A stretch of DNA of 64,000 nt, from positions 55,028,220 through 55,092,219 of the forward strand of contig OY282609.1 of the NCBI GenBank assembly GCA_958298945.1, written 5' to 3'. Position 1 is the first letter of the stretch, and every line of letters begins with the position of its first letter. The DNA is from Atherix ibis (Eukaryota > Arthropoda > Insecta > Diptera > Athericidae). Both the position numbers and the translations under genes were made by a program. Shown piece after piece: positions 1 to 12,884 of the stretch. The notes under the pieces were generated by a model. That model did no database searches. It was not told where the DNA came from and worked only from the letters and a program-made list of their open reading frames with translations.

Positions 1-3000
1 AAATGAAGGCCAAAATAGAATGTCCAAATTAGCTTCAATGCCAATCCAGTCGAATTAAAAATATGTTCATATTTATCTGAATTTTATATAATATTTTGAA
101 AGAGCTTGGCTTGGATAAAATGAGATAGTACACAAGTAGAAAAGCCACATGAGCTGTATCCTATGATAGCAAAATTCGAAAGAATAAAGACCAAACGAGT
201 ATACGTGTTAACATTGGATTTGTATTTACTAATATAAGAATAACGTCTAAATAAGAAAATATAAAATCAAATTAGTTCTTGTATTTGTTTCTTATTTACT
301 ATTATTTCGATGAGTCGGTCCATAGCATGTATACGTAAGCGAAAATTTCTTTAAGAATTCTTATTCAAATGCTGAAAATATGTACTTAAGAATTTCTAGT
401 CAGATGTTGATGGGTAATTAACTAATAATAAACAATTTTCCAAACATTTTTTTTTTTTCAAAACAAAACTTCATTGAAAATATGAGAAATAAATATAGTG
501 AAACCAATATTTATGGTTAAGGAGCAGAAATTGTAAAGAAACTAAAAAAAAATCATAGGGCAGCGTTTATCATGAAAGTAGAACAATTCCAATAATTATT
601 AGAAGGCTTTCCTTTTACCATTTTTATCATCATCAACATCTTTTCCCCTCTCTTTTCCAATCAAACTTAAAAGCCACTTTCACCATCAGCACAAATTATT
701 TAATAACAAACCACTACTTTTTAAGTACGCATCCTTTTAGATCATATTTTATCTAGAAATTGTTTAGAAATAGTCCTAGCATATTTTCTGACCAACTACT
801 CATTTTTTATGTCCTTACAGTGGAATAGAAGAGAAGGAAAAAAGAAGAGTGCAACAAATATTTAAATACCATCACGAACAACCAAAGCACTAAAAATAGA
901 GCGACAATTGAAAATTTATTTTTATTAAACTACGTCTAAGAACAGAATCTATTTAGCCCCGCGTAACTATTTGTTTATAGACCCTTCCTCGTTTCACTTA
1001 TAACTACACATTAATTCATAGCATAGAAGTTTTTCTATATACCAGTCCTCTTTTAGACCATTATTATTCTCTACAGGGTCCAACAGACCGAACATAGAAA
1101 CTTTTGAAAAATTCATGCCCAAATTGTACCACCACATAAGCCATTTTCATTCTACTTAACCCCATCACTACCAAAAAAAAAAAAAAAATAAACTGTACTG
1201 GACCAAAAGCATAACCTCTTTTCTATTATGCCCAAGAGGAGAGGAGTAATTTTGTATACCACCTCAGCAGCTACCAACAACCCCACTCAGCCAAGCAAAA
1301 TAATAAAAACCACAACGCATAGCAAAATTTTATCTCTTCTCCAGTGACTTTAATTAAAATTATTTTCCGGTTTTAGTTCGTGTGATGTTTTTAATTAATT
1401 GGAAGTAAAAAGGATCGTCTCCATTATATTTGCCATAAGTTCAAGATGGGAAAATTCAATGACAATAGGCAAAAAAAAAGAATCAATAAAATTAAAACAA
1501 GATATTTATATATTTAGTAGAAAAAATGCACAATAAAATATCATTGAAAGTATTAGATTTTATGCCAAAAAAAGGATAATGCACAATAAAATATCATTAA
1601 AAAATATTAGATTTTATGCCAAAAAAAGATATTTTTCAAAAAAAGTTTTTTTTTCTTATGCTTTACACACATAGATACTCTTAAATTAAAGTAAAATTTA
1701 AAAGAAAAAACTGCAATGAGAAAGGATCACTGTTGAATATTTAAAGGACATTTTGTTTGTAACGTAAAATTTGAATTATCGAAAAAATAAAAAAAACATA
1801 TTTTTCAACACATCACGTACGATATGAAAGACAAGAATTAATTTTAACAATTAAAAAAAAAGTGAAAATTTAAAATACAGAAATTAAAGTTACTATTAGA
1901 ATTATCTAAATTAAATCCTAACATTTCGAAATTATTAAATTTTAACATAAAATTGGAAAGTATCAAAATTTACGCAAATCGGAAGTTATTATTTTCATAT
2001 CATTTTTAAGAAACCAAAATTTTATTAATTATTTCTAAAAATTAATTATGAATATTCATTTTATGGTTACTATTTAAAAATTAAAAGAATCAAAAAAAAA
2101 AATTTTCAAATATAGTTTATTTAATAAAATATTTCCCAAAATCTTAGAAATATATGAAATTTGCAAATTGATGAAGTTATTTAAAAAAAAATCCTTTTAG
2201 GTCATTCCTTGAAAATATATACAACAAATTTGGAGTACTCAGATAATAAACAAAAAGAAATAGTTTTTATGATTTTTTCATTCAAAATTAAATGGGAAAT
2301 ATTTCGGTTAAGAAGAGAATTTTTAATCCATTTTTGCTTTAACGAATATATTTAAAATGGGTACAAAAAAAAATCCAGGTTAGTTCTTAAAAAAAATGTA
2401 CAAAAGAAAATACCAAAAAAAAAATTAAACTAAAATTGGCGAATATAAAAATTAATTTTTATTTAATAAAAAAAAACATGTTTTTCAACAAATCCTTTTT
2501 GCATACTTTTTTTTCTCAATTTTGTTGTGAAGACAACTTTCCAATTTAATCCTATTCCGATTGATAATATGCTCATTGAATAATAAAATCTTTTCCACTA
2601 AAATATTTTATGCATCCTTTTTTTTTTGATTATAACATTTTTCCACGATTTTTTCACATATGCACATAAAAATTGATTTTAAAAGGAAAAAATGCCATTC
2701 ATCACTTCAAAATTTGATCGAAATATTACTTTTCTTATTTGTATGCTTAAAAAAAAAAGGATAATTCACTTTTTTTAATTATTTACTTTCTCCCCAAAAA
2801 AAAAAAAAATTTTGAATTAAAAATACTGACACTCACAATAGACAAAATTATTGCACGTTTTAATCGGTTGAATGTTTTAGTAGTTAGAATAGGTGAATAT
2901 CCTTCTCTTAATTATTGGCGGAACACTTTATTATATACCCACTTAAAAGACCTCTCCTTTCACTCAGTTAAATTTTTATACAACACTTAAGCGAACAAAT

Positions 3001-3700
3001 TGTTTTCAAACAAACTTTCACTTTTTTTTAAATATTAAATTCAATTTATTTTCTTAAACTTTTTATCCCTAATAGTTTCGTATATTTACTAATGTTTTTT
3101 TTTGGGTATGACAACTACAAGTTTCCGTAAGGAATAATACAAAGTGAAAATTTCTAAATGAAGGATCTTAGCGTATTTAAAAATTTTAATAATAATAAAA
3201 AAACTATAAAACAAGCGGGAAACTTATTTTAAGAAAAAATATATAAAAAACAATATGAGAAAACAAACTTTTTGTTTTCCCGCGGAAATTGGTTGAAATA
3301 AAAAATCGAAAACCAATGAAGACACTACCACAATTTTTTTTTTGGAAGGAACTAAAAGAAATGAATATTTTTCCTTTATTTAGAAAAATCCACAATTAAC
3401 TACTACTAGTTCCAAATATTTAAAAAAAAAAAAAAAAAAAATAAACACGATATTTTTTAATGTAAGAATTTTATAATCTTCCCGTTTGAACGGATACGAA
3501 AAGAAATCCCGTCGTTTTCAAAATTATCTTCAGACGATTAAGCGCGTGCCGTTCTTACTAATCGAAATAAAAGTGAATGAATTCACAGTAGGAAAAAAAA
3601 TCTCCTATTTAATTATAGTAGAAAAAATTTGATAAAAAAAAACGCAATAAAATTGCACCTAAAAATTTTTATATCAAAATAAATATGATTGCGGGAGTAC
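1..3700. other. AT-rich non-coding stretch
   Basis: Very AT-rich DNA with many A and T homopolymers (for example 20 consecutive A at 3422-3441) and no open frame that looks coding. The only open frame over 60 codons here, minus strand near 3204-3395, is a run of Phe, Ile, Ser and Lys codons as expected from AT-rich noise. A 53-bp tandem duplication (1526-1631) is listed separately. No TE-derived protein trace was recognised on either strand. Confidence 0.6.
1526..1631. repeat. 53-bp tandem duplication, two copies
   Basis: A unit beginning ATGCACAATAAAATATCATT at 1526 is repeated at 1579, and both copies end with GATTTTATGCCAAAAAAAG-like sequence. The offset is 53 bp, with a few substitutions between copies. 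Simple local duplication; no function is implied. Confidence 0.8.
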
Positions 3701-6438
3701 CGAATCCAAATCGAGAAGATTTTACGTACGAATTCTGATCACTCGTGGTCGGCGGTGTTTAGTTAATTTGGCGATAGCGAAACAATATTGCCATTACGAC
3801 GATGTAAACGTTTTCGGTAACGACGATCTACTGGATGCTGAACGAATCCAAAGCTATGAAAATGTTGCCATCTGTTATCATCTTTCGAAAAATCTGCAAG
3901 AAGTGCGTGGCTAGGCGCCAGGCGCCAACCGAAAAGGGGTTAGACTTGTGGGAAAGCCAAATGTAAAAGCCAAAACGTGGAATCAGCAAGGGAAGCTGAT
4001 AGTGTATAGAAAAATTAAACAATGACAAAGAAGTGAGAGGTACACAAAAATTGGAACATAAGATATTGAGCGCCAAAAGCGAAAAGCTTACCACCCATCA
4101 AGTCAAATATGGAGAACGTTGGATAACTTTTAATTGGAATCAAAAATTTGTATCTACAGCAGCGCTGCAAATAGTTGACTGGAAAGTTCTCCAAGAAAAT
4201 GGGGTAAAAGCACACGTGTACCAAAGTTTCAAGTGAATTGAATTCATTTGTCTGCAAATTGCTAACTGGGGAACATCCTTGAAGCTTTCATTACCTTTCC
4301 ATTGGAATTTGGTTCATTTTGAAGCGTATTATCCCCATTGTATTGTACTATTTGTTAGGGGAACTTGCTCTAATAGAAAAGTTTCACATTCCCCAATAAA
4401 GTTCACCATTAAATAATAATACTCCAAGCGCTGATACTCATCGTATTATGTGAAATAAACTGTTCAGTATTGTTCATCGGTTCAAAGTGTGGCGGCAATA
4501 ATAAAAGGCCCATGACAATGGAAAGATCGCATTAGAAACGAATATGCCACTTTAAAAAATGCCTGCTCAAAGTTTTCACGGATTCCCGCAGTCATTTTTT
4601 GTTGGCTCTGTTTTAACCTTGATAATTTTCTTCTTGTTTTTCATCTTCTCATTCTAAACACAAAAACACTTTCGGCAAATTTTCGTTATTCCTCCTGCAG
4701 AGCCAAATGTATCTCTATAATCCACGACCCACACTTTACCAAACTCTTTTCTACACGCTTCCTAAAACTTTTATTGCTCGAATGTAATTTGACGAATCGT
4801 CATCCCTTAGCCACAGAATATACATATACTCGTTTATGTGCGATAAATACAAATACGACCGCTTTAGGGAATATGACATTAGTTAGAGTGGTGCTCTTAA
4901 TTTGTGGCTCAATCATAGAGTTGCAATAAAGGATTCTACCTGCTTGTGGCAATAGTTCACGTTTTGCGGTTGTACATACGAGTCCAAGAGATTGAAAAGG
5001 TACAGTTTACCTCACACGATTGAGAGAATGTTATGAGTGGTAATGGGGAATTGGGAGTATGTGAACGGTTAGCTGGGGATTTATATAATTTGTTCAATAT
5101 TCGTTTGTGCATAGGTGTACAAGTATTCAGAATTTTCGTATTTGTATTATTTGGAAATGAATTTGGCAGAAGTTCTTATGCACGAGAATGTGCTCCAAAC
5201 AAAAAAAAAATGGAAGGGAGAACGTGTAAAAGGTATAAAAATTATATGAAAAGGGGGGGAAAGTCGGTAAAAATCTTCACGCTTGATCATCAACCCTATT
5301 ATCGACAACATCACCATCGCCATCATTATTATTACTACTTTCCGGTAGTACTTTTATAATTTTCTGGGAATATTTACTAGTTCGTCATTTATGGAGAAGC
5401 ACGTACGAGCGGTCACTTTACTTTTAATGCCAATAAATGGCCGAATACTGCAATCGAGATTTTGTCAGGAAGATTCTCAGAGCTTGAGTATTTATCGGAT
5501 AATGCTATTATGGCGGTCATTACTTATTCGTATATTAGGACTAGGTGCGATGGGAATCGAGGTTAATGAAGACAACAAAATACTTTTCAGGATCAGGAAC
5601 GGTGTTGTACTAAAAAAAAGTACTAAAAAGCTGGCACAGAAACTAAATTAATTAATCCGAGTCATAGTATTACGCATTTCCAACTTCGTTTGCGGTTAAA
5701 AATCTTCCAAGTGATTAATATTCGGATATATTCTGTGGTGAATAAACTATGAAAATTGTTTCCATTTATGAAAAAAAAACATTTTGCGATTGGTATGCTT
5801 GATTAAATAATTAAATAAATAAAAGTACTCCTTTTGTACACTATCCTAAAAGGATTAAACTCATTTAAATATGTTTAAGCATTTTAAAGAATTTTTTAAT
5901 TAATTTTAATTGAATATAATGGAAAATTAACTTTGCATTTTTTTTTATCAAACATGAAAAAGAATTTTTTCTTCTGCTTTTAATGGTCGTGAGAAGGATT
6001 TTTATTTTTTTTTTATAGTGATTTAATCGACAAATTTAAAAAATCTGAAATTAAAATTACTAAAAAATTTTTTGCCTAAATTGCATTTTCAGCAAAAAAA
6101 ATATTTAACTACGCAATTTTATTAACTTGTTTACTTAATATAATCAAAACAAAAATTTTTATTAAGAACTTAATGATTCGAGAGTATTACTTAGAAAAAT
6201 TAATTAAAATTGCGTGGGAAAAAAAAACAAGAAAAACTTGGTATAGAAACTAACAATTTTTTCAACAACAAAAAAACATTTAAAAAACAATTTTTTTGTT
6301 CCCTTATGCTCAATAGTGGTTTTAAGGAATTTAATCAAAATGCCTATAAAAATTCGAAATTATACAATAATAACCATAAGAAACTGTTTTTAAAGCTTTG
6401 AACAGATCAGACAAAGTAATTGTTTATTTGTTGGTATG
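3701..6438. other. Gene-free stretch with a less AT-rich patch
   Basis: Between about 3700 and 5700 the sequence is visibly less AT-rich and more complex than its surroundings, including GGCGCCAGGCGCC near 3916. Two plus-strand open frames (5033-5359, 108 codons; 5391-5651, 86 codons) lie here, but I recognise no domain, signal peptide or family in either. The first ends in a His/Tyr run produced by a CAT/TAT-rich repeat. The patch could be a host regulatory region or conserved non-coding DNA. From 5700 to 6438 the sequence returns to AT-rich background. Confidence 0.4.
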
Positions 6439-6440
6439 TA

Positions 6441-7689
6441 CCATGGCTATAAGCTTAAATCCGGTGTTTGGTCATAGGTGGCGTGAGTGAAGGTATTAAA
6501 CTACCATGGGCTTGCCGTACTTTTTTTTTATGAGTTTGCCATCTGCCAATATTAATCAGTGCACATTGTCAGCAATTTCGTATAAAAACATACATTTTTC
6601 ATTTGGTAATCATGTCTAGTATTGCGCCACAAAAAGAGTATATGCGGGAAGCTCTGCTTTTCTGATTCAATTTGAAGAAATCGGCTGCCGAATCGCATCG
6701 ATTGCTTGTGGTGGCCTATGGTGACAGTGCCTTATTAGAAACAACGTTCCGAGATTGGTTCCGAGATTGGTTTCGTCAGTTCAAAGACGGCAATTTTGAC
6801 TTGTGGGACAAGAAGCGTGAAAATCGGCCTAGGCAGGTTGAGGACCATTAATTGCCGCCTTTTTTGGACGAAGACAATACCCAATTGCAAAAAATGTTCG
6901 CGAAGCAATTGAGTGTTACTCAATCAGCCATTTCCATGCGTCTGCGAGCAATGGGGAAGATTGAAAAGATCGGAAAATGGGTGCCGCATGAATTGAACGA
7001 TAGGCAGATGGAGCGACGCCAAAATACATGTGAAATCTTGCTCGCCAGACAAAAAAGAAGGTCGTTCGTCCCTGTATCGGATTGTGACAGGCGATGAAAA
7101 GTGGATATATTTCGAGAACGCAAGAAATCGTGGGTTGATCCCGGCCAACCATCAACGTCTTCCCCAAGACCAAGTCGCTTCGGAGGGAAGACGATGCTGT
7201 GCGTTTGGTGGGATCAGTAGGGTATCGTCTACTATGAGATGTTGAAATCTGATGAAACGGCCAATGCTTACAGCTACCACCAATAACTGATCAAATTGCA
7301 CTGTGCTCTGCGTGAAAAAAGGACGGAATATCAACAAAGACATGAGAAGCTGATTTTCCTCCACGACAACGCACCATCGCACACGTAAAAATGGTCCGAA
7401 ACTACTTGAAGACACTCAACTGGGAGGTGCTACCTGTTTTCGTCGATGGTCCACGCGCTTGCTGAGCAGCACTTCGATTCTTACGAAGACGTCCGAAAAT
7501 GCCTTGATGAGTGGTTTTCCTCGAAAGATAATGAATTTTTTTGGCGTGGTATCCACAAACTGCACGAGAGATGGGAAAAATGTGTAGCTAGCGAGGGCAA
7601 GTACTTTGAATAAATTTGTTTTTGCTTTCTATGAAAAAAACATGTTTTTTTTTGACTAAAAAACAGCGGATTTAAGCTTATACACCTTG
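6441..7689 (+). mobile_element. Family C mariner, mauritiana (Mos1-like) type, defective copy
   Basis: A 1,249-bp mariner flanked by TA (6439-6440 and 7690-7691). The inverted ends share TATAAGCTTAAATCC: the left end reads CCATGGCTATAAGCTTAAAT and the right end, reverse complemented, CAAGGTGTATAAGCTTAAAT. The interior encodes a Mos1-like transposase that is interrupted (next entry). A second copy of the same family lies at 52694-53750. The diverged terminal 8 bases and the stops mark an old, immobile copy. Confidence 0.85.
6612..7613 (+). pseudogene. Mos1-like mariner transposase, broken
   Basis: Would encode a DD34D mariner transposase that binds its terminal repeats and performs cut-and-paste transposition in the nucleus. 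The ATG at 6612 starts a protein with the mauritiana-type beginning MSSIAPQKEYMREALLF, followed by a helix-turn-helix region, then KWVPHELNDRQMERR (the conserved WVPHEL linker), GDEKWIYFEN with the first catalytic Asp, and HDNAPSHT with the second. It is inactive. A TGA occurs after about 17 codons, there are further stops (such as before LPPFLDEDN) and frameshifts, and the segment that should hold the third Asp is missing: the reading jumps from LNWEVLP to the sequence downstream of the SDYHLF motif. Comparison with the copy at 52694 shows that the deletion joins at a short ACC repeat. The reading ends at TAA 7611-7613. Confidence 0.85.
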
Positions 7690-7691
7690 TA

Positions 7692-10600
7692 AGATCTGGT
7701 CCTTTCAACATGATCCAGAATACATTTTATGACACTACTTCAACGAGGCTCTTTGACGGTTTAAAATTTTATATTGGTGGGGGGAGGGTGCAGTTCGTCA
7801 ATTTTTCGTAGGCTATCTGATCTCAGTTAAATTTTGTGGAGCATAATAGTTTTTTTAACACATTTAAAAAAAGGACTCGGTAATAAAATTGTTGTTAGAT
7901 AATCTAAATTCTGAGATAGTTTGCGAAATGGCGCTAGATTGGCAGAGATGGTGAGCATGATTTAAAATCATTCTCGAATGGATGAGGGCAAGGACGTTTT
8001 CTAAAAAGAGTTTCACTTTCTTGGCATTGATGATTTTTTTGTCATTCTCATAGTATGTGTGTTATATTGGGTATAGCTCTGAACACATGACACTAAAGAA
8101 TTTTTGCACCCAGCTGATTAGCATGTTTATTTCTCATGATTATAACATGCCCCAGCGCCCAACGCAATTCGATACTCCCGGAGGACATTGAGAAAGTGGA
8201 GAGAGTAAATGGAAGGATCTGCACCGCTGATTGTGCTATCATTAACAATAAAGTGAATGAATTATTTACAGTCGTAATAGTACTAAATCCAGGTTGAAGA
8301 AGGTGTGAAAACATAGAAGTTGATTTTGAATACTTTACAGTTCGTCATACAATATTAAGCCAAAAAAATATTACAAATTCGATTAAATCGAGTAGAAAGG
8401 TATTTAAAAAAAATTATAGTAAAAATCATGTAAAAGTCGACTCAAAACTTGCTAAAAATTAATTAATTCATTTTGACAAAATTATTGTAAAAATTTTCTA
8501 ACAAAAAAAAAAGGAGTAATTCCTTGTAATTAATGCCTTTTTTTATGGTCAGTGCTACTGTTTTCATAACTTAATGCTGTAATGGAACTTTTTTTCAAAC
8601 GAATATTTAACAAATATGAAAAATGAATTGCGAAAAAAAACTGAAACTTTTAAATTTTCTAGTGACTAAAAACAAATTAAAAATATTTTTTTTTTATTAA
8701 ATATCCTCTCTTTTATAGGAGCTTACTACTGTTCACTGAAGTCTAAAAAGACACGATAAGAAAAGTTAAATTTGACAATGTCAAAGTGCAATAAATTCAA
8801 ATTAAATTAAGGGATGTTTTTTCTTTACTTAATAGAAAGTTTACTAGAAACAGTAAAAAGTCTTTGCCACCATTTCTACAATAGTTAAATTTTTTTGCTG
8901 CCTTTAATAATCTAAATTTAATTTTCATTTTTATGTTTGACATTGTAAATTATGTTTTGTCTACTATATTTCGTTCATTCGTTCTTTAACTTAATTTAAT
9001 TCAATTTGTTAATTAAAATGTCTAAACGTAAAATGTGTTAAAAATTTAACAATCGATCTGGATTCCTTTCACGAGGCTATATTCTAGGCAAAATGAACTT
9101 TAAATAAAATGAAATTATGTCCTAGAAGAATTCTGGTACTTGTCATTTGCAGGTGAATATTTAATATTTAATAGAATCACGCTTCTTGGAATTAACTTTA
9201 TTCAAAAGAGTATATACCAGACACAACAAGACAATATGATAATATTAAGTAACTGAAAATAATAGAAGAAAAGATAATATTTATAATTTCATATAATGGA
9301 GACGAAGGTCAAGACTAATGAAATCACACTAAAGATAAACTCAAACACGGTCAAAAAGAATATGTTCACCAAATTAAACTAAAATTATTATGAAAATATT
9401 GTAGTTTCTACTTAAGACAAGTAAACATTTCCATTACCGTAACATTAAAACTTTCTGAGCTTATTACAATGTCCATTAATAATTGTTTTATTAACTTTGC
9501 ACAACGATTCAGTTTGGTTATCTCCTTTTGCTTGCGTCAAGATAGAAAACTGTGCGTATTTATTACGAAAGGAATTCAATTTTCATCTTCAAAAATTTGC
9601 AAATATAAAACATAATAAAATATGTAAATTTAATGACAATATCATATTACAAGGGAAAATAGTTAATATTATTATTGCAACATTTTTAAAGTTTTGTTAA
9701 GTCGAAATGAAAAAGAAAACTTTAATTATGAAAAATTATTATAACAGAATATAACGAAATATGATTATTTGGAGAAATTATAAAAACTTTATACTATGGA
9801 GTGTGAAAGCAGTGTATTTGGACAACCTCTTGGAAAAAGGTTTGGTATTCAAAAAATGTTGATAACAATATTGATAAGTTCAAGTTTAATAACAGAAAAA
9901 ACCTAAGAGTTTTCACTGAATAATAAAATCAGTAAAAAACCAATCGGTCAATTTGCATTTATCAGACAAAATTCAGTTAATTTTGCATTGTTTCTAGAAT
10001 TTTCATTTATATTTATTAAAAATAAAAAATATTTTATCGAAATTGGGAGGAATTTATACGCAAAGATAACAGAAGTTAGCAAAAATATGTTCGTGAAATT
10101 TCTTCATTAATGAATTGATATCGCAATAATATGATCTGAGTAAGTCTACAAAATTTATAAGAAAAGCAAATACAATTAGAGAAATAAACCAGATTTTCAT
10201 TGAAAGAAATTCATCAATAAATCCTTGAAATAATCCAAAAAAAAAAATTGCTTTCTTGCGTCATCAAGCAATAATAAACATTTTTACACGTTCCATTATT
10301 AAAAGTTTCCTCTGATAAATGGAAAAGAATGTCATATGGCCTCAGAGTTGTTATATTTTATCTACTATAAGATAAGAAGCCAACCAAAGGTGAAATTAAG
10401 AACTAATAGAAATATAAAATGACAATTAATTTTTCATATCCTTTTCCCTATTGTAAATTTTCAATTTATTTACTTTTATAAAATCTAAAAATATCTATTC
10501 AACAAGTATTTTTCCTTTTCAAATTTTAATAAGTTACTATCAAATAATTAATGTAATATGACCTCATGAAATTTAACCATGAAATAAAGACCATATTTCA

Positions 10601-10767
10601 TTTTATTCATCTAAAATATGAAAATCGACGATAACGTTATGGTCATAATAGTCAATATTAAGTTACAATTTTTAATCAATAAAGTTCGTTGAGATCACTT
10701 GAAAATATTTCTCATCTAAAAGGTTATTTTGACAAATTGTGTTGTTAGTAAATTGATGCGTTTCATC
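7692..10767. other. AT-rich stretch without a recognised gene
   Basis: Apart from the possible RNase H scrap at 8090-8314, I see no coding signal. Sequence from 8400 to 10767 is AT-rich with scattered homopolymers. The 67-codon plus-strand frame near 9497-9700 has AT-biased content and no recognisable motif. Confidence 0.5.
8090..8314 (-). pseudogene. Possible LINE RNase H scrap
   Basis: The minus-strand frame contains IELRWALGHVIIMRNKHANQ, which matches the general pattern of the last RNase H motif in LINE polyproteins (W-x-x-GH-x-x-I-x-x-N-x-x-A-x-x-L, seen in I, Jockey and LOA-like elements). An upstream part containing QSAVQ could correspond to the SDSQAA block. The start codon is not supported and no adjoining reverse transcriptase was seen. 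This is a weak, motif-level call; chance resemblance is possible. Confidence 0.35.
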
Positions 10768-10769
10768 TA

Positions 10770-12068
10770 AAGAGTTTTCGAATAAGAGTGATAGGATTTC
10801 TATGCAAAAAAAACTACACTAATTGTTAAGGAAATTCAAGTGTTTTTTATTCAATGTGAAGTACATTTGATACAATTAAGTTCTGAATAAAACGTCATTC
10901 AAATGGTCTCCACGACTTCTTTTTCAGGAACGAATTCGATGAACCCAATTTTCGAGCATTTTTCCCACTAAATCAAGTCGTATGTCATGAATAGCACGTT
11001 CAATATTGACTTGTAAAGCTTGAAGAGAGTCTGCTTTATTGCTAAAGACCAATGACTTTAAATAACCTCACAAGAAATAGTCGAATGGTGTTAAATCACA
11101 ACTTCTTGGAGGCCATTCAATGTCACAATTTCTTGAAATAATCGAATCTTCAAACTTTTGTCGCAATAATTCGGTTGTTTCACGTGCTGTGTGGCACGTA
11201 GCCCCGTCTTGTTGGAACCAGATGTTGTCAAGATCAACTTCTTCCAATTTCGGCCATAAAAAGTTGGTTATCATCGATCTATACTGCTCTCCATTGACAG
11301 TAAGAGTGTTACCAGCTTCATTTCGAAAGAAGTACGGACCGATGATTCCACCAGACCAACAACCACACCAAACTGTCAATTTAGGGGAATGTAATGGGTG
11401 TTCATGAATAATTTGTGGATTTTCTTCGCACCAGAATCGACAGTTTTGTTCATTTACCGCACCACTCAGATGAAAATGAGCCTCATCGGAGAAGATGATT
11501 TTCTTTAAAAAATCGTTATCGTTTTCAAGTTGTTCCAAGACAAAATCAGCAAATTCACGACGTTTACGGTGGTCCAATGGCTTCAGTTCTTGAGTGATCA
11601 CAATTTTATACGGATGCAAACCCAAGTCCATTCTCAAAATCCGCCTGTTTGAGTCAGTCCCAATTCTTGAGAACGTCTTGGAATCGACAAATTGCGGTCT
11701 TTAGCAACACTTGCCTGAACGGCAGCAATATTTTCATTACTCCGAGCGGTTCTTTCTCTTATTGGCACTTGAACATTATGTTAAGAAAATGTACGCTCGA
11801 AATTTTTAACAATTCAATGAATAGCGAGCACAGTTGAACGATTATTACGTCCATAAAATGGCAAAAGCGCACGATAAGTTGCAAATGGAGAACGATTATT
11901 TTGATAATAAAATTGAATTATTTGTAAATGTTGTTCTTGCTTATATCTCTCCATGATGAAATTGTAGATATTACTGAATACAAAGAAGAAAAAATAGACT
12001 GATCATGACATATTACAAATGACCGAAACGTCATATAGAAATCATATCACTCTTATTGGAAAACCCTA
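10770..12068 (-). mobile_element. Family E: DD41D (rosa-like) mariner-superfamily element
   Basis: A 1.3-kb element flanked by TA (10768-10769 and 12069-12070). The inverted ends share the core AATAAGAGTGATA-GATTTCTAT: AAGAGTTTTCGAATAAGAGT on the left, and TAGGGTTTTCCAATAAGAGT as the reverse complement of the right. One transposase remnant occupies most of the interior on the minus strand. Known DD41D elements of the Tc1/mariner superfamily include rosa and Visitor; the exact subfamily was not tested. Confidence 0.8.
10924..11954 (-). pseudogene. DD41D transposase, interrupted
   Basis: Starts at ATG 11954 (MERYKQEQHLQIIQFYY). The first third has stops and at least one frame change before an open stretch of 189 codons (11637-11068). 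That stretch carries IIFSDEAHFHLSG (first Asp), WFQQDGATCHTAR (second Asp) and WPPRSCDLTPFDYFL (third Asp). Counting residues, 41 lie between the second and third Asp, which separates it from DD34D mariners and DD34E Tc1 elements. A TGA then replaces the expected Trp after DYFL, and the reading continues as GYLKS to about MLENWVHRIRS, stop 10924-10926. All three catalytic residues survive, but the frame does not. The family E relics at 12230-12720, 12885-13440 and 61434-61800 have the same motifs. Confidence 0.8.
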
Positions 12069-12229
12069 TAGAAACATTTTATCCTTTAAAAAAATGATTA
12101 ATATTTGATGTCTGCGAAGTTAAATTTGAATCCAAAGTGGGTTTTTTGAGAGGAATTTTCAATGCAATGTATGTAAATATGATTTAGAGGGGAACATTAG
12201 CGTGTAAATATGATTTCAGGCATACGGGA

Positions 12230-12720
12230 GCCACCGATGGCTCAAAATAAAGGGCAATCTGGAAGTCTAATTTTCAACTACTTTTCCGAGCAGCTGGTGC
12301 CGTATATCGGTAATAACGCGGCTAATGTTGACTTCCAAGTCGTCCATCATCTCTGGTTTATGGGCATTACACTCAATTATGCGCTCATTGAATGTTTCCT
12401 TAAATAAATTGATTGTGGCGCATACTGTGCGGCATGTTACGCCGTCTCGTTCAAACCACAACTCAAGTCTTCCGCATTAATGCCATTCAATTACGGAACG
12501 AAAAAGTTAGTAATCATTGATCTATAGCGCTCTCCACTGACTGTAACTTTCTGGCCGGCATCATTTTTGAAGAGAAATGTACAAATCTTCCACCAACCCA
12601 TAAAGCACACTAAACAGTGACTTCTTTGTAGAGGTTTTAATAACGGATAGTGAATTTTCTTCAACCCAAATGTGGAAAATACGATTTTTGACGTAGCCAT
12701 TTAACCAAAAATGGGCACAA
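12230..12720 (-). pseudogene. DD41D transposase relic, second copy
   Basis: Two minus-strand frames together resemble the middle and C-terminal end of the family E protein: FFVP preceded by GERYRSMITN (12700-12491), then MWFERDGVTCRT with the second Asp and DDLEVNISRVITDIRHQLL (12461-12267). The WPPRSCDLTP block with the third Asp is absent; the protein jumps from NERIIE straight to the C-terminal NAHKPE segment. No terminal repeats were recognised, so this is a partial copy next to the better preserved element. Confidence 0.65.
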
Positions 12721-12884
12721 GAATTTGGGAATATCGCAATCGTGTTTGTTAAAAATTACCAAGAAAGATTCGCTTTTTTATCCGTATAGAATTCAATTGA
12801 CACAACAGCTACAAGCAAGACTAGAGTGCTCGCGTTTTACAGCTCGGTATAGACGACTACCACTATTAGCCAAAAATCATTAAG

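Noticed and set aside
5033..5651. Two plus-strand frames of 108 and 86 codons
   Set aside because: No recognisable domain, no convincing splice context, and part of the first is a simple His/Tyr repeat. Not enough to call a gene.
11120..11407. Plus-strand 95-codon open frame
   Set aside because: Exact antisense shadow of the DD41D transposase on the minus strand; no independent motif.
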